A stretch of DNA of 64,000 nucleotides, from assembly GCF_030272615.1 (NCBI RefSeq), contig NC_081414.1, positions 519,443,185 to 519,507,184 on the forward strand. Direction: 5' to 3'. The DNA comes from Cryptomeria japonica (lineage: Eukaryota; Streptophyta; Pinopsida; Cupressales; Cupressaceae). This document shows, in pieces, positions 11,041 to 21,506 of the stretch; within the stretch, counting starts at the first letter, position 1; every line of letters begins with the position of its first letter. The position numbers were made by a program, and so were the translations under genes. A model generated the notes under the pieces. The model saw only the letters and a list, made by a program, of their open reading frames with translations. It had not been told where the DNA came from and ran no database searches.

Positions 11041-12144
11041 TATCAACCACTCTTTATATTATATATTGTTTCACCATATAAACCCCACCACCACCTTTTA
11101 AAATAACATTTGTTTTATTTTGCTTTACGTGTTTTATTTTAATTTCATTATTATATTTTGATAATTAATTAATAACTTCCATTACAATATTTAAACATTA
11201 ATCTTCATAGCAATTTACGTTTAAAATTATATATATATACTTTGATTTCAAATACTTATAACTAATGACATTTTTTATATAGATTTATATTTGAAAAATC
11301 AAATTATATATATATATATATATATATTACCCGTTCGAAAAGCATATTATAAATAATATATTTATAATTCTAACTATATACATGCATATTTCAAAAACAC
11401 AATAATCTGATGGGCAATATCAACTACTGATAATACAATCACCTTATCTTAACTCCAATAACTACTTATAAGTGACTATTGCCCTCCGTGTCTATAATGT
11501 CCTTACATATATTCAAATGATCAAATTGCAACTATCAAGCTAACAAGCTGATAAAATTCATATCAATTCATACCAAGATATTAACTCATCTTTTGCAAAC
11601 AACGTTAAGTCACTAGATCACTTGACTCTTATAGACATAATAAATGTAGCAATTAACAATGACATACAATAATTGGGAACACTAGACATGCAATCTGAGC
11701 AAGCATCATGTGACTTTTATAAAGATCAAACAATAAAATATGAAGACCAAACCAATTGACAGAACAACTAACTGAAGGCACTCACCCGAGTGTAACTGAC
11801 TAAAAATAGGGTCAACTACTATCTCCTTCACTTCCATCAGAAAATATAAGGCACGCTCAGACCTATGTAGCCAGGTGGAGACGATACCCCGTACCTACTC
11901 GGTACTTGTACTTGCAACATCCTACATCACCGACCACACATGCATATATATATAGAAATTACAACATACACACCGATGAAGGAGAATCACGACGTTCCCT
12001 ATCTCACTGAGATGAGTGAAGGAAAATCGTCCCCTTGCATCCCATACACTCATAGATACACAACACACAGTGCATAGATGAAGTAAAGTGTCAGTACATA
12101 GCAATGAACCATATAATGCCATAAAACATAAGTACAGAAATACT

Positions 12145-12431
12145 TACTATTTGCAGTAGTATCATCTGATTGTGGGTAAGGTTTCCCACCGTGGTTTTTC
12201 CCCTTACAGGGTTTCCAAATATAAATATTGGTGTTATGTGTTGTGGATGACTTTATGTTTATTTTTCATGCATTATTCTTTACCGGTATAGCAATTTACT
12301 ATTAACACTATCTACCGACATACTTAACTGGTTTATCGGTATTAAGCATTAAGTTGGTTAAATGGTTTTGGTTTAAATTTATTGGACAACAAATTCACCC
12401 CCCCCCTCTCAGTTGTCTCTGGGACCTAATA
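12145..12431 (+). mobile_element. Fragment E: 3' end of a copia LTR
   Basis: About 287 bp matching the last part of the LTRs of element G (17010-17296 and 22661-22947), including the TACTATTTGCAG start of the match, the poly-C stretch and the end GGGACCTAATA (GGGACCTAACA in G). No primer site or internal region follows. At both edges it is fused to unrelated sequence: LTR A on the left and the ORF end of element F on the right. It is best read as a broken solo LTR left by deletion. Confidence 0.8.
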
Positions 12432-12956
12432 CTCATTTATCAGTTCCTCTAGTGTCAAGGTATCTAGTGTCTTAGTTTGTTTCTTCTTTGGTGTTAGTTT
12501 ATTTTTAGGTTCCCTAACTGCCTGTTGCTTCTTCCTCAGAGTTCTAGTCCTTTTGGGAGAAGGAGAGGGTATCAATGAGGGTTTTCTCTTCCTCCTTTCT
12601 ACTCTTTTGAACTTTTCTCCTTTCCCACTGTCAATATCTGAAGAAGTAACAACTGGTGAAACATGAGATTCTAATTTCAATCCTTCTAGATCATTGGTGG
12701 ATATACCACTTATGTTCATTACATTTTCTTTGACCTCCTTCGCCATCTTGGATGCATCTCTTATAAACTTTTCTCTTACTTTTCTCTGTTTTTGCATTGT
12801 AACAACACTCTCAATGGTCTCAGCATTTCCAAAAGTTTCTTCAGTTGGTTCTCTAGGTGCTTCAAGTAAATTTTTTGTATATGTTTCTAGAATGTTTAGA
12901 TCAGCTTCATAACCCATTTCAGTAACCCAAATAGATCTAGGGCTAACTGCTTGCAT
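12426..12956 (-). CDS. C-terminal part of the unknown F ORF, basic tail
   Basis: 176 codons in the same frame as the ORF at 13050-13964, separated from it by about 90 bp with stop codons, so probably the rest of one ~510-codon protein. The N-terminal half is helical and charged. The C-terminal half is very rich in Lys and Arg (runs such as RRKRKPS, KKKQTK), with Ser-Pro repeats suggestive of a nuclear or nucleic-acid-binding tail. It ends in LTLEELINEY, with its stop inside the neighbouring LTR fragment. I recognise no named domain. Confidence 0.55.
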   Translation of the reverse strand: MQAVSPRSIWVTEMGYEADLNILETYTKNLLEAPREPTEETFGNAETIESVVTMQKQRKVREKFIRDASKMAKEVKENVMNISGISTNDLEGLKLESHVSPVVTSSDIDSGKGEKFKRVERRKRKPSLIPSPSPKRTRTLRKKQQAVREPKNKLTPKKKQTKTLDTLTLEELINEY

Positions 12957-13049
12957 CCATGTCTCATCACCTTTGATTACAAAGCATATTTGCTTGTCAT
13001 ACTTGTCTACTATGCTTTGGGGTTACCTTTCTCTAGCTCTCATCTTATT

Positions 13050-13964
13050 CTAAAATTTTTTGAAGTAATCTGTTATAATATTGTCACTATTAGAGTCCAT
13101 AATGGTGATATCTTCTTTAATTTTTTTTCCTACCAAGCTTTCATATCCAAAGTCCTTATGACCAATGTCGGGTATCTCTTTGGTGAAGAAAAGCATTAGA
13201 CACACAAGAAGGTTGCCAAAATGAAATGTCCCTTTCTTGTCACCCTTAATCTTTTTCAAGTTGACTATTAATTCATCTTTAAGCCACTCACAAACATCAA
13301 TCTTAGCATTGTTCCTTACCATCTCATATGCATTATGAATACATAAGCTAGAAACTGAATTCAATCTGTTAGCATGAGTTACTCTATATCCAAGTACTAT
13401 ACTCACATATCTCACATTAGTATCTATAATGTCATTAACCCTAAGAGATCTATTATCAGATGTAGCTCTGGTTAAATCCATAACTCCCTTGGTAGGTATC
13501 TTCTTAGTTTTTTTGAGCCTACTACCGGTTGAGGGTAAACCAGTAACTGCCTTGATTGCTTCCTTAGAGATTTTAAAAATAGAGTCAAGCCACATGAACT
13601 CTCCATGAACTCTACTCAGAACTAGACGGATTACCTCAGGAAATTCAGGTATGTTTAGTATCTCAATGAATCCTAAGTCTTCAACTATCTTATGCTCCAG
13701 TTTAATTAAACCTTGTTCATCAGTAATGACACCACTGTACATGTTCTCAAAATCATCGGTTCTTATATTTTCTATGTTGCAGTGAATGTAGATTCTATGG
13801 TCTTTAGAAAAAGTGACTCCCTTCAGAATTTTTGAAAATGCTCTGATAGAATCATCTTTCTTGGCAATTTCAGGGATGATTTTAAACATGGGCCTAGGGC
13901 GCTTAACATTTTCTACCACAATAGTGTTTGCAATAAACTCAGGTGTAGAAGATGAAGATGCCAT
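13050..13964 (-). CDS. Unknown ORF of non-autonomous element F
   Basis: A 304-codon ORF with a good ATG start (MASSSSTPEF). It has no catalytic motif of protease, integrase or reverse transcriptase. A central segment (EFMWLDSIFKISKEAIKAVTGLP) followed by a conserved-looking helical region with RVTHANRLNSVSSLCIHNAYEM loosely recalls the large uncharacterised ORFs in plant transposons, some annotated as plant-transposon or plant-mobile-domain-like. That link is a guess. It lies downstream of the zinc-knuckle frame in the direction of F. The frame is open for its whole length, unlike every polymerase frame nearby, and the same frame resumes at 12956. Confidence 0.55.
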   Translation of the reverse strand: MASSSSTPEFIANTIVVENVKRPRPMFKIIPEIAKKDDSIRAFSKILKGVTFSKDHRIYIHCNIENIRTDDFENMYSGVITDEQGLIKLEHKIVEDLGFIEILNIPEFPEVIRLVLSRVHGEFMWLDSIFKISKEAIKAVTGLPSTGSRLKKTKKIPTKGVMDLTRATSDNRSLRVNDIIDTNVRYVSIVLGYRVTHANRLNSVSSLCIHNAYEMVRNNAKIDVCEWLKDELIVNLKKIKGDKKGTFHFGNLLVCLMLFFTKEIPDIGHKDFGYESLVGKKIKEDITIMDSNSDNIITDYFKKF

Positions 13965-14396
13965 TTCAAAAGATAAATACCTCTTACTCGAAATTTGAAT
14001 GCTTGAAAATCACTTCGCTTCTTTGCCTTAGAATGCCCTTGCTCAATTTCGTGCTCTCTGAATGCTTGAATGCTTGGTGAGTTGAAATGAGGGTTTTCTG
14101 GTGCTTTATAGCCAAAACATTATTCAAAAACCACATTAAATGCTCGTCCGTTAAGTTAAAACTTAACATATTTGTCGATAAATAAAAAATGTATCTTCTT
14201 CCCATCAACCGAGGGTAGAATGTATGATTTTGAATTTGCTGCAATACCCCCTTAGGATTATTCCTTATATAGATGAGGAATCTCCTACTAGTTGAGGGTT
14301 ACTCTATTCTACCAGTGCAGAGATAGATTCATCAACTTTCTGATCTCCCTTCTTAATCCATTGTTTTGAAAATTCTTGCTTTATCTCATTTACCTT
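13965..14396. other. Spacer between the two F ORFs
   Basis: About 430 bp between the zinc-knuckle frame and the second ORF of F. All frames contain stops except short chance runs. I see no repeat or known signal here. Confidence 0.5.
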
Positions 14397-15377
14397 TTAT
14401 TTTCCCTTCACACTAGATCCTTTATTGTTCGTCGGTATAGTCTTGCTTCTACAAAATTTTACAATATGTCCAATCTTGTTACATGCATAACAAGTTACAT
14501 TGTTCCTCTGAATAGATTTTCCATATCCTTGACTAGTTTGTGTTCTGTAGTGATTAGATAAATGCCCAGATTTACCACAAACATAGCATTTCACATTCAT
14601 TCTGTAATTTTCTGAATTGTGACCAGCTTTATTGCATTTAGAACATTGACTGGTGGGTAAGTTTGTATTTTGATTATTTCTAAATCTGCACTGATTTTCT
14701 CTATGACCAAATTTATTGCAATTGAAACATTTCCCATTAAATTTATAAGCATTAGGTTGTCTTACCGATTTATTGTGATCTTGATTATTTGCAGTCCTAG
14801 AACTTTCTCCATGTTCAAATCCAAGTCCAATTGAATCTACATTAGGTTTTTGTCTTTTCAACATGTCATCAAGTCTTTATGAACTTTTCTTGAATTTGTC
14901 TTTGTGTTCAGTTGCAGTGATCAACTCATTTTCAAGAATTCCAACTTGCCTCACAAGCTCATCTTTATCATGTTACATGTGAATCAGATTTGTCTTTAGC
15001 ATATCAATTTCATGACAAAGTCTCAGATTTGCATTACCTCCATCATTAAGTCTCATAGCCAAGTCTTCTTCATTCTTCTTTCTATCTTCAAGATCCTTAC
15101 ATAGCCTCATGGTTAAGTCTTGCATTTCATTTCTCAATTTAGTGTTCTCTTGCCTCAACTTGTCTACAATATCACTAAGAGTTTCCTTTCCATCATCATG
15201 TTTCTGCATTTTCACATGAAGTTCTTTTCTCTTATTTTGTGCTATATCCAGGTTCTCCTAAAGTCCTTTAATGAATTCCTTAGCAGTCCTTAGATCATCT
15301 TCAAGTTTGATATTCTTCAATTTTTCTGTATCAAAATCTTCAAGAGCTCCTTCGAACTATTTTCTTAACTTCTCCAT
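14397..15377 (-). pseudogene. Coiled-coil and four-CCHC Gag-like ORF of element F
   Basis: A single frame of about 327 codons from an ATG at 15377, 58 bp past the primer site, with about four in-frame stops. The first two thirds are heptad-like and charged (open at 15215-14973, with DKLRQENTKLRNEM), predicted coiled coil. The end (open at 14864-14397) has four zinc knuckles: CFNCNKFGH, CSKCNKAGH, CYVCGKSGH and CYACNKIGH. In the second and third the last Cys is replaced by Tyr. It would be a nucleic-acid-binding, self-associating protein, a natural role for a Gag substitute. It has none of the capsid motifs of the copia Gag in element G. Confidence 0.72.
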
Positions 15378-15434
15378 CTATACCATTTTTAGAATCTTCC
15401 TCATGATGTTAGGCTTTTGCAAATAGAGGACCAG

Positions 15435-15446
15435 GCTCTTATACCA
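15435..15446 (-). other. Primer-binding site of element F (tRNA-Met type, one change)
   Basis: The minus strand reads TGGTATAAGAGC, one base off the usual TGGTATCAGAGC, two bases after the LTR end CTAATA. It shows that F is an LTR element reading on the minus strand. Confidence 0.85.
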
Positions 15447-15448
15447 AT

Positions 15449-16241
15449 TATTAGATTCAATGACAGTCCCAAAGACACTATGAGGGGGGGGGGAATCAGT
15501 ATCTAACCGATTAGTTAAATATTTGAACTTATTTATAACTTTGCAACCTAAAACAATGTACCGGTAAACAAGAAATAGTGCAGTAAACAAAAATAATAGA
15601 GACAACATAAATGCATACCATAAACAAGATATTTTAACGAGGAAACCCTGTGTGGGAAAAACCTCGGTGGGATTTGTGACCCACAATATTTACTCATTGG
15701 CCAATATGAATAAATACTACTTACAATAGGGGCCTGCATATGTAAGAAGGCCAACTGCCTAGAGCGCACTACTCAAAAGAGTCTCACTGACTACAATATG
15801 GATATTTAAATCCAATACAATGTACTTCTCAACATAGCATCTCAAATGCTTGGTTCAGTATCGGTTTAAGCTCAGTCAGATACCTTAACAGAAACTTTCA
15901 CTATCTATTATATCACCTCATACAATAATCTCCTATTCATTACTATGTTACCATCATATAAAATGACCTATGATATCTCATATATATGAGTCTTTACAAT
16001 ATACCAAGTCCGCTTACAAATAACTAATTACATTTACAATATAATTCATATAAGCAAAACTTTATCCCATGTCATCCTGAGTGTCTGTATACTTCATTTC
16101 TGGTGTAATCTGGATGCCAGTGAAAGTGCCTGTCGGTGCCGGTTCCTATCGATGTATGATATATGTGATGACGGTGTATTTGTAGAAACCTGTTGCCGGT
16201 TGGTTGCCACTTGGTTGCCATCAATGACAACATCAACTATT
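15449..16241 (-). mobile_element. 5' LTR of element F (main part; 25 bp lie at 22953-22977)
   Basis: Runs from the primer site to the insertion point of G. Together with 22953-22977 it makes an LTR of about 818 bp beginning TGTTGGCATT and ending in CTAATA (the usual CA changed to TA). It has the same layout as the G LTR, with a C-rich run about 40 bp before the end, but the sequence is otherwise different. Confidence 0.8.
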
Positions 16242-17296
16242 TTTTGGTATTTGGGTATGGTTTTTCATTGATGTCAACACCTACTAACACTTATCAACTC
16301 TGGCACTTTGGAGGATCAGCAATGTTCACTGGCAAGCAAGTGACTTATACACAGTCACCAATATCTGGTACACTGACATGATATAATATTCACCAACACT
16401 TGGAATGATATGGAAAACACTTGGTTATGTCAAAGACATCATTTGGACACTTTGTCTTGGAGATTTGTTCATTGGTATATTCATGTTTGCATATTCGTTG
16501 TTACTGGCAAATAGGTCCAGGTTATGCACTGGTAGGCTTATCTACTCCAAATCAGCACGACATGCTTTGGAGATGATTTTGTTGTTATTGTAAATGCATT
16601 AAGCCAACATGTTGAATCAGATATTGCATCAACTATTGATTTACTTGTAATTGTTTTATTGTAATATCTTTTAGAGCTGACCTACTAAAATTGGTCTTAG
16701 GTTATGGTATATATGTAAGATCTTATTTGTAAGATCGATATGCGATAAGGATAAGGAATTGTAAGAAGGTATATATGAGAATAAGTAGAGCTATACACAT
16801 AGACATCATTTGAAGGTGAAGCAAGGTATTTGTAAAGACAATCAGAACTACACCAGTACTGAATCTAGCATATGAAGATGCTATTTTGAGCAGTACATTC
16901 TGATTGGATTTAACCATCGAATTGTAGTCAGTGTGACTCCTATTTGTGTTTGAGCAGTGAGCTCTAGGCGCTTGGCCTTTCTGCATGTGCAGACCCCATT
17001 TGTATACACATACTATTTGCAGTAGTATCATCTGATTGTGGGTAAGGTTTCCCACCGTGGTTTTTCCCCTTATAGGGTTTCCACATACAAATATTGGTGT
17101 TATATGTTGTGGATGTTAGTCTTTTTGTTTCATGCATTAATCTTTACCTATACTGTAATTAACTGATAAACTGTCTACCAGTATAAAGTTTTGTTTACCG
17201 GTATTAAGCACTAAGGTTGGTTAAATTGTTTTTGGTTTGAATTTACTTGACAACTAATTCACCACCCCCCCTTTTAGTTGTTTGTAGGACCTAACA
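16242..17296 (+). mobile_element. 5' LTR of element G
   Basis: Aligns end to end with 21892-22947. The first two bases have changed from TG to TT; the end is CCTAACA. A TATA-like site is at 16708-16714. Many differences from the 3' LTR are C-to-T or G-to-A. Confidence 0.93.
16708..16714 (+). promoter_or_regulatory. TATA-like box of LTR G
   Basis: TATATAT in the context GGTATATATG, kept at 22359-22365 in the 3' LTR. It lies in the middle of the LTR, where a copia U3 promoter is expected. Confidence 0.4.
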
Positions 17297-17298
17297 AT

Positions 17299-17310
17299 TG
17301 GTATCAGAGC
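17299..17310 (+). other. Primer-binding site of element G (tRNA-Met)
   Basis: TGGTATCAGAGC, two bases after the end of the 5' LTR. A perfect match to the usual plant initiator tRNA-Met site. Confidence 0.93.
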
Positions 17311-17718
17311 TGAGTCCTCTTTTTGCAGAAGTTTAATAGCTTGAGGAGATCCAATGTCTTCTAACTATTTCAGGAAGGACAGTCCTAAACTTGATGGAAC
17401 CAACTATGGAATATGAAAGATCAGAATGGAGACACATCTAAATTGCATTGGAAAGGACATCTAGGATGTTACAAAGATGGATATACAACTCCTACAACCA
17501 GTCAGCCTAATCCACCAAACTTGGCTAAAGATGAGGAAAATGATTGCAAAGCAAGAGAAGCACTTTTGAGCTAATTAATAGATCAGTAAATCATGGGATT
17601 ATTAGATAGTCCTACTACTAAAGCTATTTGGGATCATTTAGAAACATTGAATGAAGGAGATTCCATAGTCAAAATTGCAAAACTTGAAAGCTTCTGGGTC
17701 AGGTATTAAAATCTGAAA

Positions 17719-18816
17719 ATGGAAGAAGATGAAAGGATTTCTGCTTTTATGGAAAGAGTAAATGAAATTGTTTTGGGTATTAAATGTTGTGGAGGAACCT
17801 TAAGTGAAGATGAAATTGTTTCAAAATTTTTAAGAGGATTGCCACCGGCATATAAAATGAAAGTTACTGCTATAAATGAGTTGAGAACAATGCCTAATAC
17901 ATTAGTAACTAGGGATACATTGATTGGAAAACTTTCAACTTTTAAAATTGAGGAATTTGGTCTTGTTGCTACTACAAAGATAGATTTAGCTTTTAAGGTA
18001 TCAACATCATCTGCACCATCATTTGACAAGTCTGATTGGAAAGACTTTTATGCAAGAGAACTTGAGGAAAGCAGGAGAGAAAATGAAGAACCTGAAGAAC
18101 TTGAAGCACTATTTGCAAGGAAAATGCCTATAGGTCTAGTTGGAAGTAAGTATGAAGGTAAAGCACCCTTTAAATGTTTTAATTGTAATAAGATTGGTCA
18201 TATGGCTTCAAGATGCCCTGATAGACATGCTAGACTAAGAGAAGAAGCTAGAAGGACATACAAGCCTAACCCCAAATACCAGAGATACAGATTTAAGAAG
18301 AATAAAGATAAATCTTGTTATCTTGTTGATGAAGGAGTCACTGATGATTTTGATGAGGATCTAGCAGACAATGGATGGGTTTTTGTTGCTATAATAGAAG
18401 ATCAACCAACACCTACTATTCAACTAGTAGAGCAGGCCCTGGCAACTAAAGTTGAAGTTAAGGATGAATGGATCATTGATTTAGGATGTTCACATCACAT
18501 GACTGGTGATAAAGGTAAATTCTCGAACTTTCAGGAATATAATGGAGGTCTGGTAAGATTTGGAGATGACAAAGCTTGTTTAATCAAAGGAAAAGGTACA
18601 ATATCTCTTGATGGAAAGCATAATACTGACAATGTTTACTATGTAGAAGGTTTAAAGCATAATCTTTTGAGTGTTTGTCGATTAGTTGAGAAAAGATTTC
18701 AGTTACAATTCAAGAATGGTAAATGCAAAATTATGAACAGAACTGGTTTGGAAATTGCAACCGGTAATCAAACTAGAGGTAACATCTTTCATTTGAATAA
18801 TAGTGAAAAGACATGA
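17719..18816 (+). CDS. Gag C-terminal half, zinc knuckle and protease of G (open part)
   Basis: 365 open codons. The first part is the end of the capsid-like Gag (FMERVNEIV, LRGLPPAYKM). A zinc knuckle CFNCNKIGHMASRC lies near residues 153-166. The protease follows near residue 252 with WIIDLGCSHHMTGD, where the catalytic triplet is Asp-Leu-Gly where family members have Asp-Ser-Gly, so the enzyme was probably inactive. The segment ends in the pre-integrase region (YVEGLKHNLLSV). The start shown is only the first Met after an upstream stop. Confidence 0.85.
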   Translation: MEEDERISAFMERVNEIVLGIKCCGGTLSEDEIVSKFLRGLPPAYKMKVTAINELRTMPNTLVTRDTLIGKLSTFKIEEFGLVATTKIDLAFKVSTSSAPSFDKSDWKDFYARELEESRRENEEPEELEALFARKMPIGLVGSKYEGKAPFKCFNCNKIGHMASRCPDRHARLREEARRTYKPNPKYQRYRFKKNKDKSCYLVDEGVTDDFDEDLADNGWVFVAIIEDQPTPTIQLVEQALATKVEVKDEWIIDLGCSHHMTGDKGKFSNFQEYNGGLVRFGDDKACLIKGKGTISLDGKHNTDNVYYVEGLKHNLLSVCRLVEKRFQLQFKNGKCKIMNRTGLEIATGNQTRGNIFHLNNSEKT

Positions 18817-19092
18817 TTGACTGTACATATTGATGAAAGTTGACTATGGCATAAGAGACTCTGTCATGTAAATTTTGATTGCATGGTAAAAATTAGTACT
18901 ACTAAGGCAGTTAGAGATATACCTAAGATTGTCAAACCTCACAATCCGGTATGTAAGGAATGTCAATTTGGAAAACAAGTTAGAGCATATTTTAACAGTA
19001 TTCCAGAAAAATCAAATAATGCTCTTGACTTAATTCATACTGATTTATGTCATCCAGCTTGAACTAAAAGCTTACAAGGTAATAGATATTTC

Positions 19093-19767
19093 ATGCTAAT
19101 CATTGATGACTATTCTAGAATGTGTTGGGTTACTTTTCTTAGAGAAAAATCAGAAGCACTTGGAAAGTTCAAACTATTCAAAGCAATGGTAGAGAATGAA
19201 ATCGGTAAGAAAATCAAATGTCTGAGATCAAATCAAGGAGGAGAATACACATCTAAGGAATTTAATGCATTATGTGAAGTGAATGGAATCAGAAGATAGT
19301 TATCAGCACCCCGGACACCATAGCAGAATGGGGTTGTAGAAAGGAAAGACATAACTATCTTGGATGTAGCCAGAAGTATGTTATCTAAAGTAAATCTACC
19401 ACATCCATATTGGAGAGAGGCTGTAAGTATAGCGGTCTACACATTCAACAAAGTTCACATCAAAGGAGAAACCGGTAAGACCCCTCATGAACTATGGTTT
19501 GGTATTACTCCTACTCTTAAATATTTCAAATATTTGGAAGTAAATGCTATATTAGAAGAGATGAGTATCTTGGCAAATTCGATCCTAGAAGTGATGAAGG
19601 AATATTTCTTGGTTATTCATCTAAAAGAAAGGCATATAGATGTTTTAACAAGAGATTGCACAAAATTGTTGAGTACAAATGTGAAGATTGATGAACAATT
19701 TAGAGGAACTTCAAGGTATATAGACTCTGAACAAGCAATAGAGATATGGACAAATGAACCTACATAG
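19093..19767 (+). pseudogene. Integrase core of element G, broken
   Basis: Two open pieces in one frame (19093-19299 and 19360-19767) separated by a stop. The first holds the catalytic-core start (IIDDYSRMCWVTF) and the second Asp region, where the usual SDQGGEY reads SNQGGEY, so the Asp is lost. The second holds the region after the catalytic Glu (the Glu itself is in the QNGVVERK segment between the pieces) and copia-specific motifs (HELWFG). The zinc finger is upstream at about 18845-18965. Confidence 0.8.
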
Positions 19768-19949
19768 AATCCACCAGTACAGAATGAAGATCTAGTTACA
19801 CCGGTATCATCTGAAAATTCCACAGTAACTGAGGAACAACAATAAACAAAGACACCCCGGTATGTAAGACTGAATCACTCTGAAAATCAGATAATTAGGA
19901 ACAAATATCAGGGAGTTATGACAAGAGGAAGACTAAAAAATGAAGAGGT

Positions 19950-20681
19950 ATGTCATATTTCTCAAATAAAAAACCATCATCAATTAATGAGGCATGTGAA
20001 GATAAACACTGGATTAAAGCTATAGAAGAGGAACTAGAACAAATTGAGAAAAAAAACACATGGACATTAGTTCCCCAGCCTAAAGACAAAAATGTGATTG
20101 GAAAAAAATGGGTATTCAAAAACAAACTTAATGAACATGGTAAGGTAATCATAAATAAAGCAAGATTAGTGTGTAAGGGATATTCTCAGAAAGAAGGAAT
20201 TGATTATAATGAAACCTTTGTACTAGTAGCTAGAATTGAGGCAGTCAGATTATTCTTGGCTTTTGCAGCAAACAAGAACTACAAAGTATATCAAATGGAT
20301 ATTAAATGTGCATTTTTGAATGGAGATCTTGAAGAAGAAGTTTACATTGAGCAACTTGATGGATTTTCTTTGACAGATAACAAAGATATGGTTTGCAGGT
20401 TAAGAAAAGCTTTGTATGGGTTGAAGCAAGCTCCAAGAGCTTGGTATGCTAGATTGGATAAGTATCTTTTGAAGATTGGATTTTCTAAAGGTAATGCTGA
20501 CAGCAACTTATACTACAAAGTAACTAATGATGACATCTTGGTTATAGAACTTTTTGTAGATGATATAATCTTTGGAGGAGAAGATGGATTATGTAAAGAC
20601 TTTTCTATTCAAATGCAACATGAATTTGAAATGTCTATGATTGGAGAGATAAAATTATTTTTAGGATTGCATATTTCATAG
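19950..20681 (+). CDS. Reverse transcriptase of element G (open part)
   Basis: 243 codons of copia reverse transcriptase: [50 protein letters not shown] and the active site FVDDIIFGG, with both catalytic Asp. It ends at a stop in LGLHIS, where relatives continue with Gln. The frame continues after this stop through 20700-21203. Confidence 0.9.
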   Translation: MSYFSNKKPSSINEACEDKHWIKAIEEELEQIEKKNTWTLVPQPKDKNVIGKKWVFKNKLNEHGKVIINKARLVCKGYSQKEGIDYNETFVLVARIEAVRLFLAFAANKNYKVYQMDIKCAFLNGDLEEEVYIEQLDGFSLTDNKDMVCRLRKALYGLKQAPRAWYARLDKYLLKIGFSKGNADSNLYYKVTNDDILVIELFVDDIIFGGEDGLCKDFSIQMQHEFEMSMIGEIKLFLGLHIS

Positions 20682-20699
20682 ACTGATAAAGGTATATTC

Positions 20700-21413
20700 T
20701 TGATTCAATCCAAATACTTGAGAGAATTACTAAAGAAATTTGGGATGGAGAACTCTAAACCGGTAAGCACACCTATCACTACAAATGATAAATTATCACT
20801 AAGAGATGAATCTACACCTATTAATTTGACTAGGTACAAATCTATGATAGGAGGCCTATTGTATTTGACACAAACAAGACCCAATATTATGAATGCAGTA
20901 TGTATTGTTTCAAGATTTCAGAGTAATCCTAGAGAAAATCATGAATCAACAATAAAAAGGATTTTCCCGTACTTACAAGGTACTACAAATCTTGGTTTAT
21001 GGTATCCTAGAGATGAAAACTTTGAATTATGTGCATACATAGATGCAAATTGGGTAGGAGATGTGGATGATAGAAAAAGCACCACCGGTAGAGCATTTTT
21101 TCTTGGAAGTAGATTAATTTCTTGGTTGAGTAAGAAACAAAGCTACACATCTTTATCAACAATAGAATCAAAATATGTTGCATCAGCAACTAACTGTACA
21201 TAGGTATTATGGCTTAAGAAAATGCTGAAGGACATAAGGGTAAAATGCAAGGAGCCTATAACTATCTATTGTGACAACACTACAACAATTGATATATCTA
21301 AGAATTTGGTATTACATTCTAAAACCGAACATGTTTCTATCAAACTGAATTTTCTAAAAGAGAATGTTCAAGCAAAAGAAGTAAAAATGGTTTATGTGAA
21401 TACTAAAGAATAG
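20700..21413 (+). pseudogene. Reverse transcriptase thumb and RNase H of element G
   Basis: Continuation of the same frame in two open pieces (20700-21203, 21222-21413). Motifs are SKYLRELLKKFGM and GGLLYLTQTRP, then the RNase H motifs DANWVGDVDDRKSTTG, SLSTIESKYVA (catalytic Glu in IESKY) and IYCDNTTTIDISKN. The last region (TKPLPKETFEYLRD) follows in frame to the natural end at 21506. Confidence 0.88.
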
Positions 21414-21506
21414 ATTACAGATATTTTCACTAAACCTCTGCCTAAAGAGACCTTTGAATATCTTAGAGACTAGCTTAGGGTCATAACCCCACTGGTAGAG
21501 ACTTAG

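Larger units (their letters stand above)
1..12144 (-). mobile_element. Element A: Tekay/Del-like Ty3 chromovirus, nearly complete
   Basis: Read on the minus strand the order is 5' LTR (right, 12144 down to 7925), primer-binding site, gag, protease, reverse transcriptase, RNase H, integrase with chromodomain-like tail, purine tract, 3' LTR (left, 3108 to the window start). This domain order and the tRNA-Met primer site are those of plant chromoviruses. The two LTRs align from position 1 with about 9173 and differ by scattered substitutions, so the insertion is not recent. The left LTR is cut by the window edge. The right LTR loses its last ~130 bp at 12144, where an unrelated copia LTR fragment begins. 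No target duplication can be tested because neither outer end survives in the window. Gag and pol carry stops and at least one frameshift, so the copy is not autonomous. Confidence 0.93.
7925..12144 (-). mobile_element. 5' LTR of element A, lacking its outer ~130 bp
   Basis: It matches the left LTR over about 3 kb and adds the 1.25 kb inner part seen only here. At 12144 the match to the other LTR (position ~2980) stops abruptly in the bases TACT and a copia LTR begins, so the U3 end has been removed. From the TATA at 10489 to the primer site is over 2.5 kb of predicted transcribed leader. Confidence 0.92.
17354..21506 (+). pseudogene. gag-pol of copia element G, decayed
   Basis: Begins at the ATG at 17354 (MSSNYFRKDSPKLDGTNYG, the usual N-terminus of plant copia Gag) and ends at the TAG at 21504-21506. 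The frame is lost between 17354 and 17719, continuous from 17719 to about 19767, shifted before 19950, and continuous again from 19950 to the end, with a stop after each open piece. Integrase is at about 18830-19770 (HKRLCHVN zinc finger, DDYSRMCW, RSNQGGEY), with the segment after TLKYFKY damaged. Reverse transcriptase and RNase H follow. All domains can be recognised, so the order is not in doubt. Confidence 0.92.

Noticed and set aside
12145-12431. Fragment E as the 3' LTR of element F
   Set aside because: It has the opposite orientation and matches the LTR end of element G, not the F LTR at 15449-16241.
16193-16381. Short plus-strand ORFs in LTR G (also 16405-16593, 21775-22059, 22413-22709)
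   Set aside because: They lie in LTR sequence, differ between the two LTRs, and show no conserved product; chance frames.
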